This document shows, piece by piece, positions 1 through 9,055 of a DNA stretch of 64,000 bases. Both the position numbers and the translations under genes were made by a program. Origin of the DNA: Bradyrhizobium tropiciagri (GTDB lineage: Bacteria; Pseudomonadota; Alphaproteobacteria; Rhizobiales; Xanthobacteraceae); assembly GCF_001189845.1 (NCBI RefSeq), contig NZ_LFLZ01000045.1, forward strand, positions 1-64,000, in the 5' to 3' direction. A model generated the notes under the pieces. That model did not search any database, was not told where the DNA came from, and saw only the letters and a list, made by a program, of their open reading frames with translations. Each line of letters opens with the position of its first letter. The first letter of the stretch is position 1.

Positions 1-143
1 GGGAGAGGTCGGCGGCGTAGCGCGGTGAGATCACGGTCTCTCGTTAGCGCCGCGGCCCCTCACCCGATTTGCTGCGCAAATCGACCTCTCCCCGCTGGGG
101 AGAGGTCGAGCTGATCCGTGGCGAACCGATTCGGCTCAAATAC
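1..143. repeat. Interspersed repeat, family A, copy 1
   Basis: Contains the inverted pair cctctcccc/ggggagagg around 88-108 and the phrase 'ctcacccgatttgc'. Its reverse complement aligns almost base for base with 3271-3425. No gene is visible here. I recognise it as a common Bradyrhizobium intergenic repeat from memory. Confidence 0.8.
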
Positions 144-151
144 ATCGCGCC

Positions 152-541
152 TTAGCTCGCGGAGTTCTCCGCGCGCGACCTCAATCGGCCGAACTGGCTG
201 CGCAGCACCAGCAGGATGAAGTGGCCCGCGCCGATGCCGGCAAAACCTCCCGCGACCTTGACGATCGCGTCGAGCAGCCGGCCGTGACGGTCCGGTGTCA
301 GCAATTGCATCGCCTCGAGCGTGAATGCGCTGAACACGACAAACAGCACGATCAGGGCGGTGCGCCGCGGGTAACCCAGCACAAAGGCCAGTCCCATCAC
401 GGCATAGGCGGCGAAGCGCTCGGCCTGCGGATGCAGGAACGACGGACGGTCCTGGATTGGCGACAAGGTGACGAACGCGATGAAGACCAGCGCAAGCCAG
501 CCGGCAACCACCGCAAACGTCTTGATCTTCGAAACAAGCAA
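152..541 (-). CDS. VanZ-like small membrane protein
   Basis: About 129 residues from a TTG start at 541. The protein carries several hydrophobic segments (roughly residues 5-25, 40-60, 65-85 and 100-118) and the VanZ-family core 'FVTLSPIQDRPSF', then 'FAAYAVMGLAFVLGYPRR' and 'FTLEAMQLLTPDRHGRLLDA' with the typical E...Q.....R...D pattern. VanZ-family proteins are small inner-membrane proteins; most, like this one, have no known role and are not glycopeptide-resistance determinants. The frame stays open to an ATG at 655, but the extra N-terminus does not look like the family and has no good ribosome site, so I prefer the internal TTG. It stands alone, divergent from feuP. Confidence 0.6.
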   Translation of the reverse strand: MLVSKIKTFAVVAGWLALVFIAFVTLSPIQDRPSFLHPQAERFAAYAVMGLAFVLGYPRRTALIVLFVVFSAFTLEAMQLLTPDRHGRLLDAIVKVAGGFAGIGAGHFILLVLRSQFGRLRSRAENSAS

Positions 542-909
542 AAAAGTATTCCCGATCCCTGTGCCACGCCGCGCCCGCGCTGGAATTAGCGCATCGCCTG
601 TGCCCGCGATAATTAAATGCCCGCCGAAGGTTAATCTTGCCGCCGTCTGTGACATTGCTCACGGTGCCGGCGAGTCGGGACCTTGATGATGGGCGCGCAG
701 GCGCAAGTCCAGATTTCGGTATTTTGATACCTTGATCCGAAGGCCGGTCTCATTCCATCCGCGTCTGATCGATGGAACCTGAGGCGCTTGCGCGGGTTCC
801 CGGGATGGTGCACCTGACGAAAAAATAAGCTTTGCGTTGCGGATCCATTCATAGGCCGTTCACGGCGCGAAGCCTCATTTGATGCCGGACTATCGCAATG
901 CTCACTCTC

Positions 910-914
910 GGAGG
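910..914 (+). promoter_or_regulatory. Ribosome binding site of feuP
   Basis: GGAGG five bases before the GTG at 920. It fixes this rare start codon as the beginning of the response regulator. Confidence 0.7.
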
Positions 915-919
915 CCAAA

Positions 920-1581
920 GTGCGTCTGCTCGTCGTTGAGGATGACCCGGATCTGAACCGCCAGCTCACCACCGCGCTGACGGACGCCGGCTATGTGGTC
1001 GATCGCGCGTTCGACGGCGAGGAGGGGCATTTCCTTGGCGACAGCGAGCCCTATGACGCGGTCGTGCTCGATATCGGCCTGCCGAAGATGGACGGTATCT
1101 CGGTGCTCGAGCCTGGCGGCGGAACAAGCGGGTGATGCCGGTGCTGATTCTCACCGCGCGCGACCGCTGGAGCGACAAGGTTCAGGGCTTCGATGCCGGC
1201 GCCGACGACTATGTCGCAAAACCCTTCCATCTCGAGGAGGTGCTGGCGCGGATCCGCGCGCTGCTCCGCCGTGCGACCGGACATGCCCAGGTCGAGCTGA
1301 ATTGCGGGCCGGTGGCGCTCAATACCCGTACCAAGCGGGTCACCGTCAACGGCAATCCGATCAAGCTGACCTCGCACGAATACAATCTGCTCGATTATCT
1401 GATGCACCATACCGGGCGCGTGGTGTCGCGCACCGAACTGGTCGAGCATCTCTATGATCAGGACTTCGACCGCGACTCCAACACGATCGAGGTGTTTGTC
1501 GGCCGCATCCGCAAGAAGCTGGAAGTCGATATTATCCAGACCGTTCGCGGCCTGGGCTACATGCTGTCGCCGCCGACCTAA
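920..1581 (+). CDS. feuP: FeuP-type response regulator, split by a one-base deletion
   Basis: An OmpR/PhoP-family response regulator of about 220 residues. The receiver domain starts 'MRLLVVEDDPDLNRQL' with the phospho-acceptor Asp near residue 51 ('VVLDIGLPKMDG'), and the winged-helix output domain ends 'TVRGLGYMLSPPT'. The first frame stops at 1135; the rest continues from 1132 in another frame with 'MPVLILTARD' and the conserved Lys in 'YVAKPF'. Restoring one G after 1111 (GAGCC to GAGGCC) gives the continuous family sequence 'VLEAWRRNKRVMPVL'. The downstream kinase and the cyc-degP genes match the feuP-feuQ-cycHJKL order of rhizobia, where FeuP controls, among others, cyclic glucan export. 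I think the break is a consensus error, but a real pseudogene is possible. Confidence 0.8.
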
Positions 1582-1583
1582 GG

Positions 1584-1783
1584 CATGATCCGGACCCGGA
1601 GGGCCGCGTCAGCGCAAAGTGCGAAGCGGTTTTCCCTCGCGACAAACGCGTGGTGTTTGCGCGGAGATCATGCTCTTAAAGCGTTTTCGAGCGAAGCGGA
1701 TTCCGGTTCGCCCGCGTGAAGAAAACGCGACCAAACAAAAGGATGAGAGCATATCCTATTCCATAGGATCATGCTCTTAGAGC
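1584..1783. repeat. RIME-like palindromic intergenic repeats between feuP and feuQ
   Basis: The stretch is a mosaic of short palindromes: GCATGATCC...GGATCATGCTC-type ends around 1584-1672, a block with 'aaagcgttttcgagcgaagc' near 1679, and a clear hairpin GAGCAT-atcc...ggat-CATGCTC around 1747-1778. Such elements are scattered through Rhizobiales genomes. The 301 bases between the two genes hold little else apart from a possible 13-codon leader. Confidence 0.6.
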
Positions 1784-1882
1784 GCTTGATCGGCGTACAC
1801 GGGCATTGTCATGATCCGCGCCGGGAGGACTGGATTCGCTGATGTCGCCGCCCGCTGACACGCTGTTCGAGCTCGTCCCCTG

Positions 1883-3259
1883 ATGGGCGGCAGCTCTCTT
1901 GCGACCCGCCTGTTCGTCTCGGCGACCGCCTGGGTGGTGGTGATCCTGGCGATCACCGGCGTCATCCTGTCGTCGGTCTATCGCGACGCAACCGAGCGCG
2001 CCTTCGACCGAAGGCTCAATCTCTATCTGCGCACCCTGATCGCCGAGGTGGCGACGCCGGACGAGCCGGCCGACCGCCAGTTCCAGTCGCTCGGCGAGCC
2101 GCTGTTCGACCTGCCGCTGTCGGGCTGGTACTGGCAGATCACCCGCACCGATACCGAGAAGGGCGAGACCCGCGCCTCGCGCTCGCTGTGGGACAAGAAG
2201 CTGCCCAAGCTGGAGGAGCACGGCGCCGAGCTGACCGCCGCCGGCGTCCGCCTCGGCTATGTCGACGGGCCCGAAGGCCAGAGCCTGCGCGTGGTGGAGC
2301 GGCCGGTCGATCTCGGCGTCGACGGCAGGTTCCTGGTCAGCGTCGCCGGCGACGCCACCGAGATCTTCGACGAGACACGCAGCTTCGACTATTACCTCGG
2401 CGGAACCTTCGCCGCCCTCGGCATCGTGCTGCTGCTGACCACGATCTTCCAGGTGCGCTATGGCCTGGCGCCGCTCAAGCGCATTTCGGATGCGATCGCC
2501 GATATCCGTTCCGGCCGCGCCGAGCGGCTGGAGGGCCGCTTCCCGGTCGAGATCGCGCCGCTGGCGCGCGAAACCAACGCGCTGATCGACGCCAACCGCG
2601 AGATCGTCGAGCGCTCGCGCACCCATGTCGGCAATCTCGCCCATGCGATCAAGACACCGCTGTCGGTGATCGTGAACGAGGCCGCTTCGCATGGCGCAGA
2701 TGCCTTTGCCAGCAAGGTGTTGGAGCAGGCCGATGTGATGCGGGATCAGGTCGCGCACCATCTCGAGCGCGCGCGGATCGCCGCCCGCGCCACCATCGTC
2801 AGCACCATCACCGACGTCGCGCCTGCCATCGAGGCGCTGCGGCGGACCATGGAGAAGATCCATCGCGACCGCGACCTCTCGATCGAGGCGAAGGCCGACC
2901 CGGCGGCGCGGTTCCGCGGCGAGCGGCAGGATCTGGAGGAGATGGTCGGCAATCTCGTCGACAACGCCTGTAAGTGGGCGGCCTCGCAGGTGTTCATCGA
3001 GGTGTCAGTGGTCCCGCCGGAGGCGTCGGGCGCAGGTCCCAGGCTGCGCATCGTGGTTGACGACGACGGGCGCGGCCTGTCGGAGGACGAACGCGCCAAG
3101 GTCGCCCGGCGCGGCCAGCGGCTCGACGAATCGAAGCCCGGCTCGGGGCTTGGTCTGTCGATCGTGACCGATCTCGCCGGCCTCTATGGTGGCAAGCTCG
3201 TGCTGAGCGACGCGCCGATCGGCGGCCTGCGGGCCGAGCTGGTGCTGCCGGCGGTGTAG
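1883..3259 (+). CDS. feuQ: FeuQ-type sensor histidine kinase
   Basis: A 458-residue membrane sensor kinase, partner of the regulator upstream. A transmembrane helix spans about residues 9-31, a periplasmic sensor domain follows to about 170, then a second helix near 175-193 and a HAMP-like linker ('YGLAPLKRISDAIADIRSG'). The dimerisation box 'GNLAHAIKTPLSVI' puts the phosphorylated His at about 254; this NLAHAIKTP form is typical of PhoQ/FeuQ-type kinases. The ATP-binding domain has the N box 'NLVDNACKWA', G1 'DDDGRGL' and G2 'GSGLGLSIV'. The ATG at 1883 overlaps the TGA of a possible short leader ORF (1842-1883). The start is not certain because no strong ribosome site precedes it. Confidence 0.85.
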   Translation: MGGSSLATRLFVSATAWVVVILAITGVILSSVYRDATERAFDRRLNLYLRTLIAEVATPDEPADRQFQSLGEPLFDLPLSGWYWQITRTDTEKGETRASRSLWDKKLPKLEEHGAELTAAGVRLGYVDGPEGQSLRVVERPVDLGVDGRFLVSVAGDATEIFDETRSFDYYLGGTFAALGIVLLLTTIFQVRYGLAPLKRISDAIADIRSGRAERLEGRFPVEIAPLARETNALIDANREIVERSRTHVGNLAHAIKTPLSVIVNEAASHGADAFASKVLEQADVMRDQVAHHLERARIAARATIVSTITDVAPAIEALRRTMEKIHRDRDLSIEAKADPAARFRGERQDLEEMVGNLVDNACKWAASQVFIEVSVVPPEASGAGPRLRIVVDDDGRGLSEDERAKVARRGQRLDESKPGSGLGLSIVTDLAGLYGGKLVLSDAPIGGLRAELVLPAV

Positions 3260-3270
3260 CGCAAGATGAG

Positions 3271-3425
3271 TTTGGATCGAATCGGTTCGGCCACGGACTT
3301 GCTTCACCTCTCCCCAACGGGGAGAGGTCGATTTGCGAAGCAAATCGGGTGAGGGGCCGCAGCGCTAACGAGAGACCGTAATCCCTCACCCGGCGCTACG
3401 CGCGACCTCTCCCAAGGGAGAGGTG
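3271..3425. repeat. Interspersed repeat, family A, copy 2 (inverted)
   Basis: Matches the reverse complement of 1-143 nearly end to end, including the internal hairpin (cctctcccc...ggggagagg at about 3307-3327) and a terminal cctctccc/gggagagg pair. It fills most of the 336-base gap after feuQ; I see no gene there. Confidence 0.8.
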
Positions 3426-3595
3426 AACCTCCGCTGCCGATCCAGCTCAACTCAATCCCATCAGGCTTGAGGCCCGTGCGAGACCGGCCTCGGGACCGCA
3501 TTATTCCTAAACGGCTTCTTAACGCGCCCACCTTTATCATCCCACGCGGACGGGCTGCGGCGTTTGCCGGGCACCAAGCTTTCACGACCGGGCGC

Positions 3596-4990
3596 ATGAG
3601 CCAGAAATCGACCGAGCGGCTGAGGGATTATCTCGCGCAGCTTCCACCGCAATCGCAGGCGCTGCTGATGCGGGAGCTGGAGCGCGCCGTCGAACGTGGC
3701 GATGATGTCACTGTGGCCAATCTGGTGCTGGAGCAGCTGCGCAAGATCGTGCGCGGGGCCGAGGAGGACGAGCGGATCGAGCCGCGCAGCGACGATCCGG
3801 CGCGGCTCCTGTTCCGGCCGCTCGAGCCGTTCCTTGCCGAGACCAATTTCCCGACCCGACCCGGCCAGCTCCGGCGCGCCTCGCTGCTGCCGATCTGGCA
3901 GTGGCTGGCCCGTGAGGGCGCGCCCGAGGCTATCAGCGCATTCGAGGCGGCGCTGGCGACGGCCACCGAGAGCGGTCCGATGGAGATCGCCGCGCGCAAG
4001 TTCCAGCTGGCGGCCGCGGAAGCCATCCTCAAGATCGCCGGTCCGGCTCAGGACGATCGTCAGCGCGCGCTGTCGCGTGTCGGTCCGCCGAGCGTGGTCG
4101 AGGACCTGCTGCCGATCGGCCTCGTGCTGCAGGCCCGCGAGGCGCTGGAAACCCTGGGCAGCCGGCTGCCGAGCCAGATCCGGGTGTTTGCCGATTCCCA
4201 GATCGCTTCCGCAATGGACGCGCTCAAACTGCCGTCGCTGCAGACGCCGCAGCTGTTGCCGTTCGCGCTGTCGTTGATTGCGCAGCGGCTCGCCGCGCCA
4301 TGGCAGATCATCCGTCTGGCCATCAAGATGGCGGCCTCCGACGACGAGCTGCGGGTTGCGGCAACGCCCTATGGCATCGCCGTCACCATCGCGCTGCACG
4401 ACCTGTCATTCGTCGCGGCCTGCCTGCGCACCGACATCCGGCGCGGCCATTTCGATTATGTCGGTGAGCAGCTCAAGACCCTGCATGACGGCGTCCGCGG
4501 CCTGCGCACCGAGCTCGATCTGCGCAACGATTCCACCTGGGGACGTCAGCTGACGTCGGTCCGCGCCGATACCTCCAACGCGCTGCAATCGGAGATCGAC
4601 AGCGTGCCTGGCCGGGTCCGCCGCATCCTGCGCCAGCGCGCCGACAAGGACATTACCGCCGGCGCCAAGATTGATCAGTCCGAGGTCGAGGACGCCGCCG
4701 CCCTGATCGACTTCGTCGCGGTGTGTCGCACCTATGCCAGCGAGCTCGCGATCAACGAGGTGACGTTGCGGACCTTCTCCGACCTGCAACATTATGTCGA
4801 GCAGTCGACCGAGGGGCTGGTGCAGTCGCTGCGCGGCGGCGACGCGCGGGTCCGGGCCTTCCGCCAGCAGCAGGTCAAGGCCGCGATCCGCTTCTGCGAG
4901 GTGCTGTTCGGCCACGACTACGCCTCGCTGATGAACCGGGCCGCGGAGAACGCGATGACGGGTGAGCGCAAGTCGTCGCGCGCGGGGTAG
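3596..4990 (+). CDS. Conserved protein of unknown function
   Basis: A 464-residue soluble, largely helical protein beginning 'MSQKSTERLRDYLAQLPPQ'. I see no signal peptide, no membrane helix and no catalytic motif. It is rich in Ala, Leu, Arg and charged residues, with many amphipathic repeats ('LMRELERAVERGDDVTVANLV', 'LRTELDLRNDSTWGRQL'). I do not recognise a characterised family; it resembles hypothetical proteins I know only from Bradyrhizobiaceae. The frame is open upstream to 3467, but that part has odd composition, so the ATG at 3596 is preferred even though no clear ribosome site precedes it. It stands alone between a repeat and the cytochrome c genes. Confidence 0.6.
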   Translation: MSQKSTERLRDYLAQLPPQSQALLMRELERAVERGDDVTVANLVLEQLRKIVRGAEEDERIEPRSDDPARLLFRPLEPFLAETNFPTRPGQLRRASLLPIWQWLAREGAPEAISAFEAALATATESGPMEIAARKFQLAAAEAILKIAGPAQDDRQRALSRVGPPSVVEDLLPIGLVLQAREALETLGSRLPSQIRVFADSQIASAMDALKLPSLQTPQLLPFALSLIAQRLAAPWQIIRLAIKMAASDDELRVAATPYGIAVTIALHDLSFVAACLRTDIRRGHFDYVGEQLKTLHDGVRGLRTELDLRNDSTWGRQLTSVRADTSNALQSEIDSVPGRVRRILRQRADKDITAGAKIDQSEVEDAAALIDFVAVCRTYASELAINEVTLRTFSDLQHYVEQSTEGLVQSLRGGDARVRAFRQQQVKAAIRFCEVLFGHDYASLMNRAAENAMTGERKSSRAG

Positions 4991-5109
4991 TGATCCGCGG
5001 ACACGGTGACGGCACGTCACCGACATTCGCGAGCATGTTCGACGGCAAGCCGACGAGCTCGTCAGGGCGCGACGAAAGGCATTTGCGTGATTTCGGAATA
5101 ATGGAAGTG

Positions 5110-5200
5110 TGGCGCTGATTTGCCCGACGTGTCAAGTCGGCATTCGAGCGCCGGCGGCCGCCCGCCGGCACCTTTGCATGGGGTTGTTTTCGATATTTTG
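5110..5200. repeat. Interspersed repeat fragment upstream of cycH
   Basis: The phrase 'tttgcccgacgtgtcaag' followed by a GC-rich palindrome (gccggcggccgcccgccggc) and 'tttgcatggggttgttttc' is one I associate with Bradyrhizobium intergenic repeats. It occupies the middle of the 389-base gap 4991-5379. Nothing else is recognisable in the gap; the cycH promoter presumably lies in its last 150 bases. Confidence 0.5.
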
Positions 5201-5379
5201 CCAGCGCGCGCCTTCGCTCGAAAACGCCGTTGCTAGACCGCCGGAACGGCACCGGAAATCAGCCTGATTTCGACCTTCGGTCGATCCAGCAATTGTCAAT
5301 TGCCGGGCTCGCCGCCGGTAGTGTAAAGCGATTCTAAGGCGGCTTGCCGGAAGCCGCCGTTCCATCCGGGAACCGCTTG

Positions 5380-6519
5380 ATGACGCTGTGGTTTGTGTTC
5401 GCGCTGATGACGGTCGCGGCGATCTTTGCCGTGCTGTGGCCGCTCAGCCGCCGCGGACGGGCGGAGACCGGTGGCAGCGAGGTCGTGGTCTACCGGGACC
5501 AGCTCGCGGAAATCGACCGCGACATGGCCTCCGGCATCATCGGCGCCGCCGAGGCCGATGCCGCGCGGATCGAGATCAGCCGCCGGCTGCTGGCCGCGGC
5601 CGACCAGAGCGGCCGCGAAGAACCGGTGCAGGGCAGTCTCAGCCTGCGGCGCACTGCTGCGATCGTCGCCCTGGTCGGTTTGCCGGTGATTGCTTCGAGT
5701 TTCTATCTCGCGCTGGGCTCGCCGCGCCTCGGCGACTTTCCGCTCGCCGAACGCAGCCGGGTCGCCGGTGCCAACCAGCCGCTCGCCAATCTCGTCGCGC
5801 AGGTCGAGGCCCATCTGGAAAAGAACCCGACCGACGGCCGCGGCTGGACGGTGCTGGCGCCGGTGCTGTCGCGGCTTGGCCGCTACGATGACGCCGTCCG
5901 CGCCTATCGCAACGCCATCACTTATGCCGGCGACAGTGCCGATCGCCGCGCCGATCTTGGCGAGGCGTTGATGGGGAGCGCCGGCGGCGTCGTCACCGCG
6001 GATGCCAAGGCTGAGTTCGAGCGCTCCGTCGCGCTGAATGGCGACGACGCCAAGGCCAATTACTTCCTCGGTCTCGCCGCCGAGCAGGACGGCCGCAAGT
6101 CCGACGCGGCTGCACTCTGGCAGAAGATGCTGGCGAACGGGCCATCCGACGCGCCGTGGCGGCCGCTGGTGCAGGCGGCACTGGTGCGCGTCGGCGGCAC
6201 CGTGCCCGCCGGCGTCACCGCGCCCGGTGGCGTGAGCGCACCGGCGCTGCCGGATGGCGCGGTGGCTGCGGCCCAGGACATGAGCGAGGCCGATCGCGGC
6301 ACCATGATCAAGGGCATGGTCGATCGGCTGGCGAGCCGGCTGAAGACCAACGGCGACGACGTCGAGGGTTGGCTGCGGCTGGTCCGCGCCTATCTCGTGA
6401 TGGGCGAGCGCGACAAGGCGATCAGCGCGCGCGCGGATGCCCGTCAGGCTGTCGCCAACGATGCGGATCGGTTGCGTCAGCTCAATGAAGGGCTGAAGAA
6501 TCTCGGGTTGGATGGATAA
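5380..6519 (+). CDS. cycH: Cytochrome c maturation protein CcmI/CycH
   Basis: A 379-residue membrane protein that presents unfolded apocytochrome c to the haem ligation machinery. It starts 'MTLWFVFALMTVAAIF' with one membrane helix, a short cytoplasmic loop containing 'YRDQLAEIDRDMASGIIGAAEADAA' (the CcmI-1 signature), a second helix around residues 88-108, then a periplasmic TPR part ('GWTVLAPVLSRLGRYDDAVRAYRNAI', 'AKANYFLGLAAEQDGRKSDAA') that binds the apocytochrome C-terminus. The start chosen is the ATG at 5380 rather than an upstream TTG because the family begins directly with the helix. It is the first gene of cycH-J-K-L. Confidence 0.93.
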   Translation: MTLWFVFALMTVAAIFAVLWPLSRRGRAETGGSEVVVYRDQLAEIDRDMASGIIGAAEADAARIEISRRLLAAADQSGREEPVQGSLSLRRTAAIVALVGLPVIASSFYLALGSPRLGDFPLAERSRVAGANQPLANLVAQVEAHLEKNPTDGRGWTVLAPVLSRLGRYDDAVRAYRNAITYAGDSADRRADLGEALMGSAGGVVTADAKAEFERSVALNGDDAKANYFLGLAAEQDGRKSDAAALWQKMLANGPSDAPWRPLVQAALVRVGGTVPAGVTAPGGVSAPALPDGAVAAAQDMSEADRGTMIKGMVDRLASRLKTNGDDVEGWLRLVRAYLVMGERDKAISARADARQAVANDADRLRQLNEGLKNLGLDG

Positions 6520-6523
6520 CGCA

Positions 6524-6576
6524 TGAGGCCGAAGCACGTGCAGCGGTTTTCGGACAACGTCATGCGCAAGGATGCA
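6524..6576. repeat. RIME-like repeat remnant inside the cyc operon
   Basis: The 59 bases between cycH and cycJ read 'gcatgaggccgaagcacg...ggttttcggacaacgtcatgcgcaa', a palindromic unit of the same class as 1584-1783. It is transcribed with the operon and would fold in the mRNA. Confidence 0.5.
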
Positions 6577-6578
6577 CC

Positions 6579-7073
6579 ATGACCAGGAAGCAACGGCGTT
6601 TGACACTGATCGGCTGCGCGCTCGTTGTGCTCGCGATCGCCGCGGGCCTGGTGCTGAATGCGCTGCGCGATTCCATCGTGTTCTTCTCGACGCCGTCGAT
6701 GGTGGCCGACAAGCATCTCGGCCCCGGCAAGCGCTTTCGCCTCGGCGGCCTCGTGGAGCAGGGCTCGCTGAAGCGCGGCGACAATCTCGCCGTGACCTTC
6801 ACCGTCGGCGACGGCGGCGCCACGCTGCCGGTGGCCTACAAGGGCATCCTGCCGGACCTGTTCCGCGAGGGGCAGGGCGTCGTTGCCGAAGGCGCGCTCG
6901 ACGCTGATGGCGTGTTCCGTGCCGACACCGTGCTCGCCAAGCATGACGAGACCTACATGCCGAAGGACGTTGCCGACGCCCTGAAGAAGCAGGGCCACTG
7001 GAAGGACGACTACGCCAAGTCTGGCAACACGCCGAGCGCCTCCGCGGCGCCGACCCAGGGAGCCATGCGGTGA
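6579..7073 (+). CDS. cycJ: Haem chaperone CcmE/CycJ
   Basis: A 164-residue periplasmic haem chaperone. It has an N-terminal membrane anchor (about residues 9-30, 'LTLIGCALVVLAIAAGLVL') followed by the OB-fold domain ('RFRLGGLVEQGSLKRGDN', 'VTFTVGDGGATLPVAYKGILPDLFREGQGVV'). The haem-attaching His is in the signature 'HDETYMP' at about residue 122. CcmE takes haem from CcmC/D and hands it to CcmF/H. Its last four bases overlap the GTG start of cycK, as expected for translational coupling. Confidence 0.96.
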   Translation: MTRKQRRLTLIGCALVVLAIAAGLVLNALRDSIVFFSTPSMVADKHLGPGKRFRLGGLVEQGSLKRGDNLAVTFTVGDGGATLPVAYKGILPDLFREGQGVVAEGALDADGVFRADTVLAKHDETYMPKDVADALKKQGHWKDDYAKSGNTPSASAAPTQGAMR

Positions 7074-9055
7074 TCGCCGAAAGCGGACATTATGCCCTGG
7101 TGCTCGCGCTCGCCCTCGCGCTGATCCAGTCCATCGTGCCGATCGTCGGCGCACGCTGGCGCGATGCGGCGCTGATGAACGTGGCGCGCTCGACCGCGCT
7201 CGCCCAATTGCTGTTCGTCGCGGCGTCGTTCGCGGCGCTGGTGACGCTGCACGTCACCTCGGATTTCTCGGTCGCCAATGTCTACGAGAATTCGCATTCG
7301 CTGAAGCCGCTGCTCTACAAGATCACCGGCGTGTGGGGAAATCATGAAGGATCGATGCTGCTGTGGGTGTCGATCCTGGCGCTGTTCGGCGGCCTCGTCG
7401 CGGCGTTCGGCAACAACCTGCCGCTGTCGCTGCGTGCGCATGTGCTGGCGGTGCAGGCCTGGGTCGCCAGCGCGTTCTACCTGTTCATCCTGATCACCTC
7501 GAATCCGTTCCTGCGCATCGCCAATCCGTCGCTCGAGGGCCGCGACCTCAATCCGGTGCTGCAGGACATCGGCCTCGCGGTGCATCCGCCGATGCTCTAT
7601 CTCGGCTATGTCGGGTTCTCGATTTCGTTCTCATTCGCGGTGGCGGCGCTGCTGGAGGGACGGATCGACGCCGCCTGGGCGCGCTGGGTGCGGCCGTGGA
7701 CGCTGATGGCCTGGATCTTCCTGACGCTCGGCATCGCGATGGGCTCCTACTGGGCCTATTACGAGCTCGGCTGGGGCGGCTGGTGGTTCTGGGATCCGGT
7801 CGAAAACGCCTCGCTGATGCCGTGGCTTGCCGGCACCGCGCTGCTGCATTCGGCGCTGGTGATGGAGAAGCGCAATGCGCTCAAGGTCTGGACCGTCCTG
7901 CTGTCGATCCTGACCTTTTCGCTGTCGCTGCTCGGCACCTTCCTGGTGCGCTCCGGCGTGCTGACCTCGGTTCACGCCTTCGCGACCGACCCGACCCGCG
8001 GCGTGTTCATTCTGCTGATCCTGTTCGTGTTCATCGGCGGCAGCCTGTCGCTCTATGCCTGGCGCGCACCGGCGCTGAAGCAGGGCGGGCTGTTCGCGCC
8101 GATCTCGCGTGAAGGCGCGCTGGTACTCAACAATCTGCTGCTGACCACCGCCTGTGCGACGGTGTTCATCGGCACGCTGTATCCGCTGGCGCTCGAGGTC
8201 TTGACCGGCGAGAAGATCTCGGTCGGCGCGCCGTTCTTCAATTTCACCTTCGCGCCGCTGTTCGTGCCTCTGTTGCTCGGGGTGCCGTTCGGGCCGCTGC
8301 TCGCGTGGAAGCGCGGCGACCTGCTCGGCGCGGCGCAGCGACTGATGGTCGCCGGCATCGTTGCGCTGGTGGCAATGGCCCTGGTGTTTGCGTGGACCTA
8401 TGGCGGCGCGACCTTGGCGCCGCTCGCGATCGGGCTTGCGGCCTTCGTCATCATGGGCGCGCTGTGCGATCTCGCCGAACGCATCGCGTTGTTCCGGATT
8501 CCGCTGTCGCTCTCGCTGCGCCGCGCCCGCGGTTTGCCGCGCGCGACCTGGGGCACGGCTTTCGCGCATGCCGGCCTCGGCATAGCCCTGATCGGGATCG
8601 TCTGCGAGACCACCTGGAACACCGAATATATCGGCACAATGAAGCCGGACGACGTCGCCCGGGTCGCCGGCTACCAGCTGCGGCTCGACGGCCTGAACCC
8701 GCGGCAGGGGCCGAACTTCCGCGAGATGGTCGCGCAATTCACCGTGACGCGTGACGGCGAGAAAATCAGCGTGATGACGCCGTCGAAGCGCAACTTCACC
8801 ACGCGCGGCGCCTCGACGACCGAGGCCGCGCTGCTGACGCGCGGCGCAAGCCAGCTCTACATATCGTTAGGTGATGCCTCGGCCGACGGCGCGATCGCGG
8901 TGCGGATCTATCACAAGCCGCTGGTGCTGATGATCTGGTGGGGACCGGTGTTGATGGCGTTCGGCGGCCTGCTGTCGCTATCCGACCGCCGTTTGCGGGT
9001 CGGCGCGCCGAAGCCGGCCAAAGCAGCCCCGCGCGCATTGCAGGCGGCCGAGTGA
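7070..9055 (+). CDS. cycK: Haem lyase subunit CcmF/CycK
   Basis: A 661-residue polytopic membrane protein of the cytochrome c haem-lyase complex. The tryptophan-rich WWD haem-handling motif is present ('GWGGWWFWDPVENASLMPW', about residues 238-256), as are conserved periplasmic His residues ('WGNHEGSMLLW', 'LAVHPPMLYLGYVG', 'TALLHSALVMEKRN'). About 15 hydrophobic helices can be counted, with a periplasmic domain near residues 520-620. The GTG start overlaps the cycJ stop; the TGA shares a base with the cycL ATG. Confidence 0.96.
   Translation: MIAESGHYALVLALALALIQSIVPIVGARWRDAALMNVARSTALAQLLFVAASFAALVTLHVTSDFSVANVYENSHSLKPLLYKITGVWGNHEGSMLLWVSILALFGGLVAAFGNNLPLSLRAHVLAVQAWVASAFYLFILITSNPFLRIANPSLEGRDLNPVLQDIGLAVHPPMLYLGYVGFSISFSFAVAALLEGRIDAAWARWVRPWTLMAWIFLTLGIAMGSYWAYYELGWGGWWFWDPVENASLMPWLAGTALLHSALVMEKRNALKVWTVLLSILTFSLSLLGTFLVRSGVLTSVHAFATDPTRGVFILLILFVFIGGSLSLYAWRAPALKQGGLFAPISREGALVLNNLLLTTACATVFIGTLYPLALEVLTGEKISVGAPFFNFTFAPLFVPLLLGVPFGPLLAWKRGDLLGAAQRLMVAGIVALVAMALVFAWTYGGATLAPLAIGLAAFVIMGALCDLAERIALFRIPLSLSLRRARGLPRATWGTAFAHAGLGIALIGIVCETTWNTEYIGTMKPDDVARVAGYQLRLDGLNPRQGPNFREMVAQFTVTRDGEKISVMTPSKRNFTTRGASTTEAALLTRGASQLYISLGDASADGAIAVRIYHKPLVLMIWWGPVLMAFGGLLSLSDRRLRVGAPKPAKAAPRALQAAE

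Noticed and set aside
920..1581. Programmed ribosomal frameshifting in feuP and the other split genes
   Set aside because: No slippery heptamer, no downstream stimulator common to the sites, and the families are never made this way; single-base loss is simpler.
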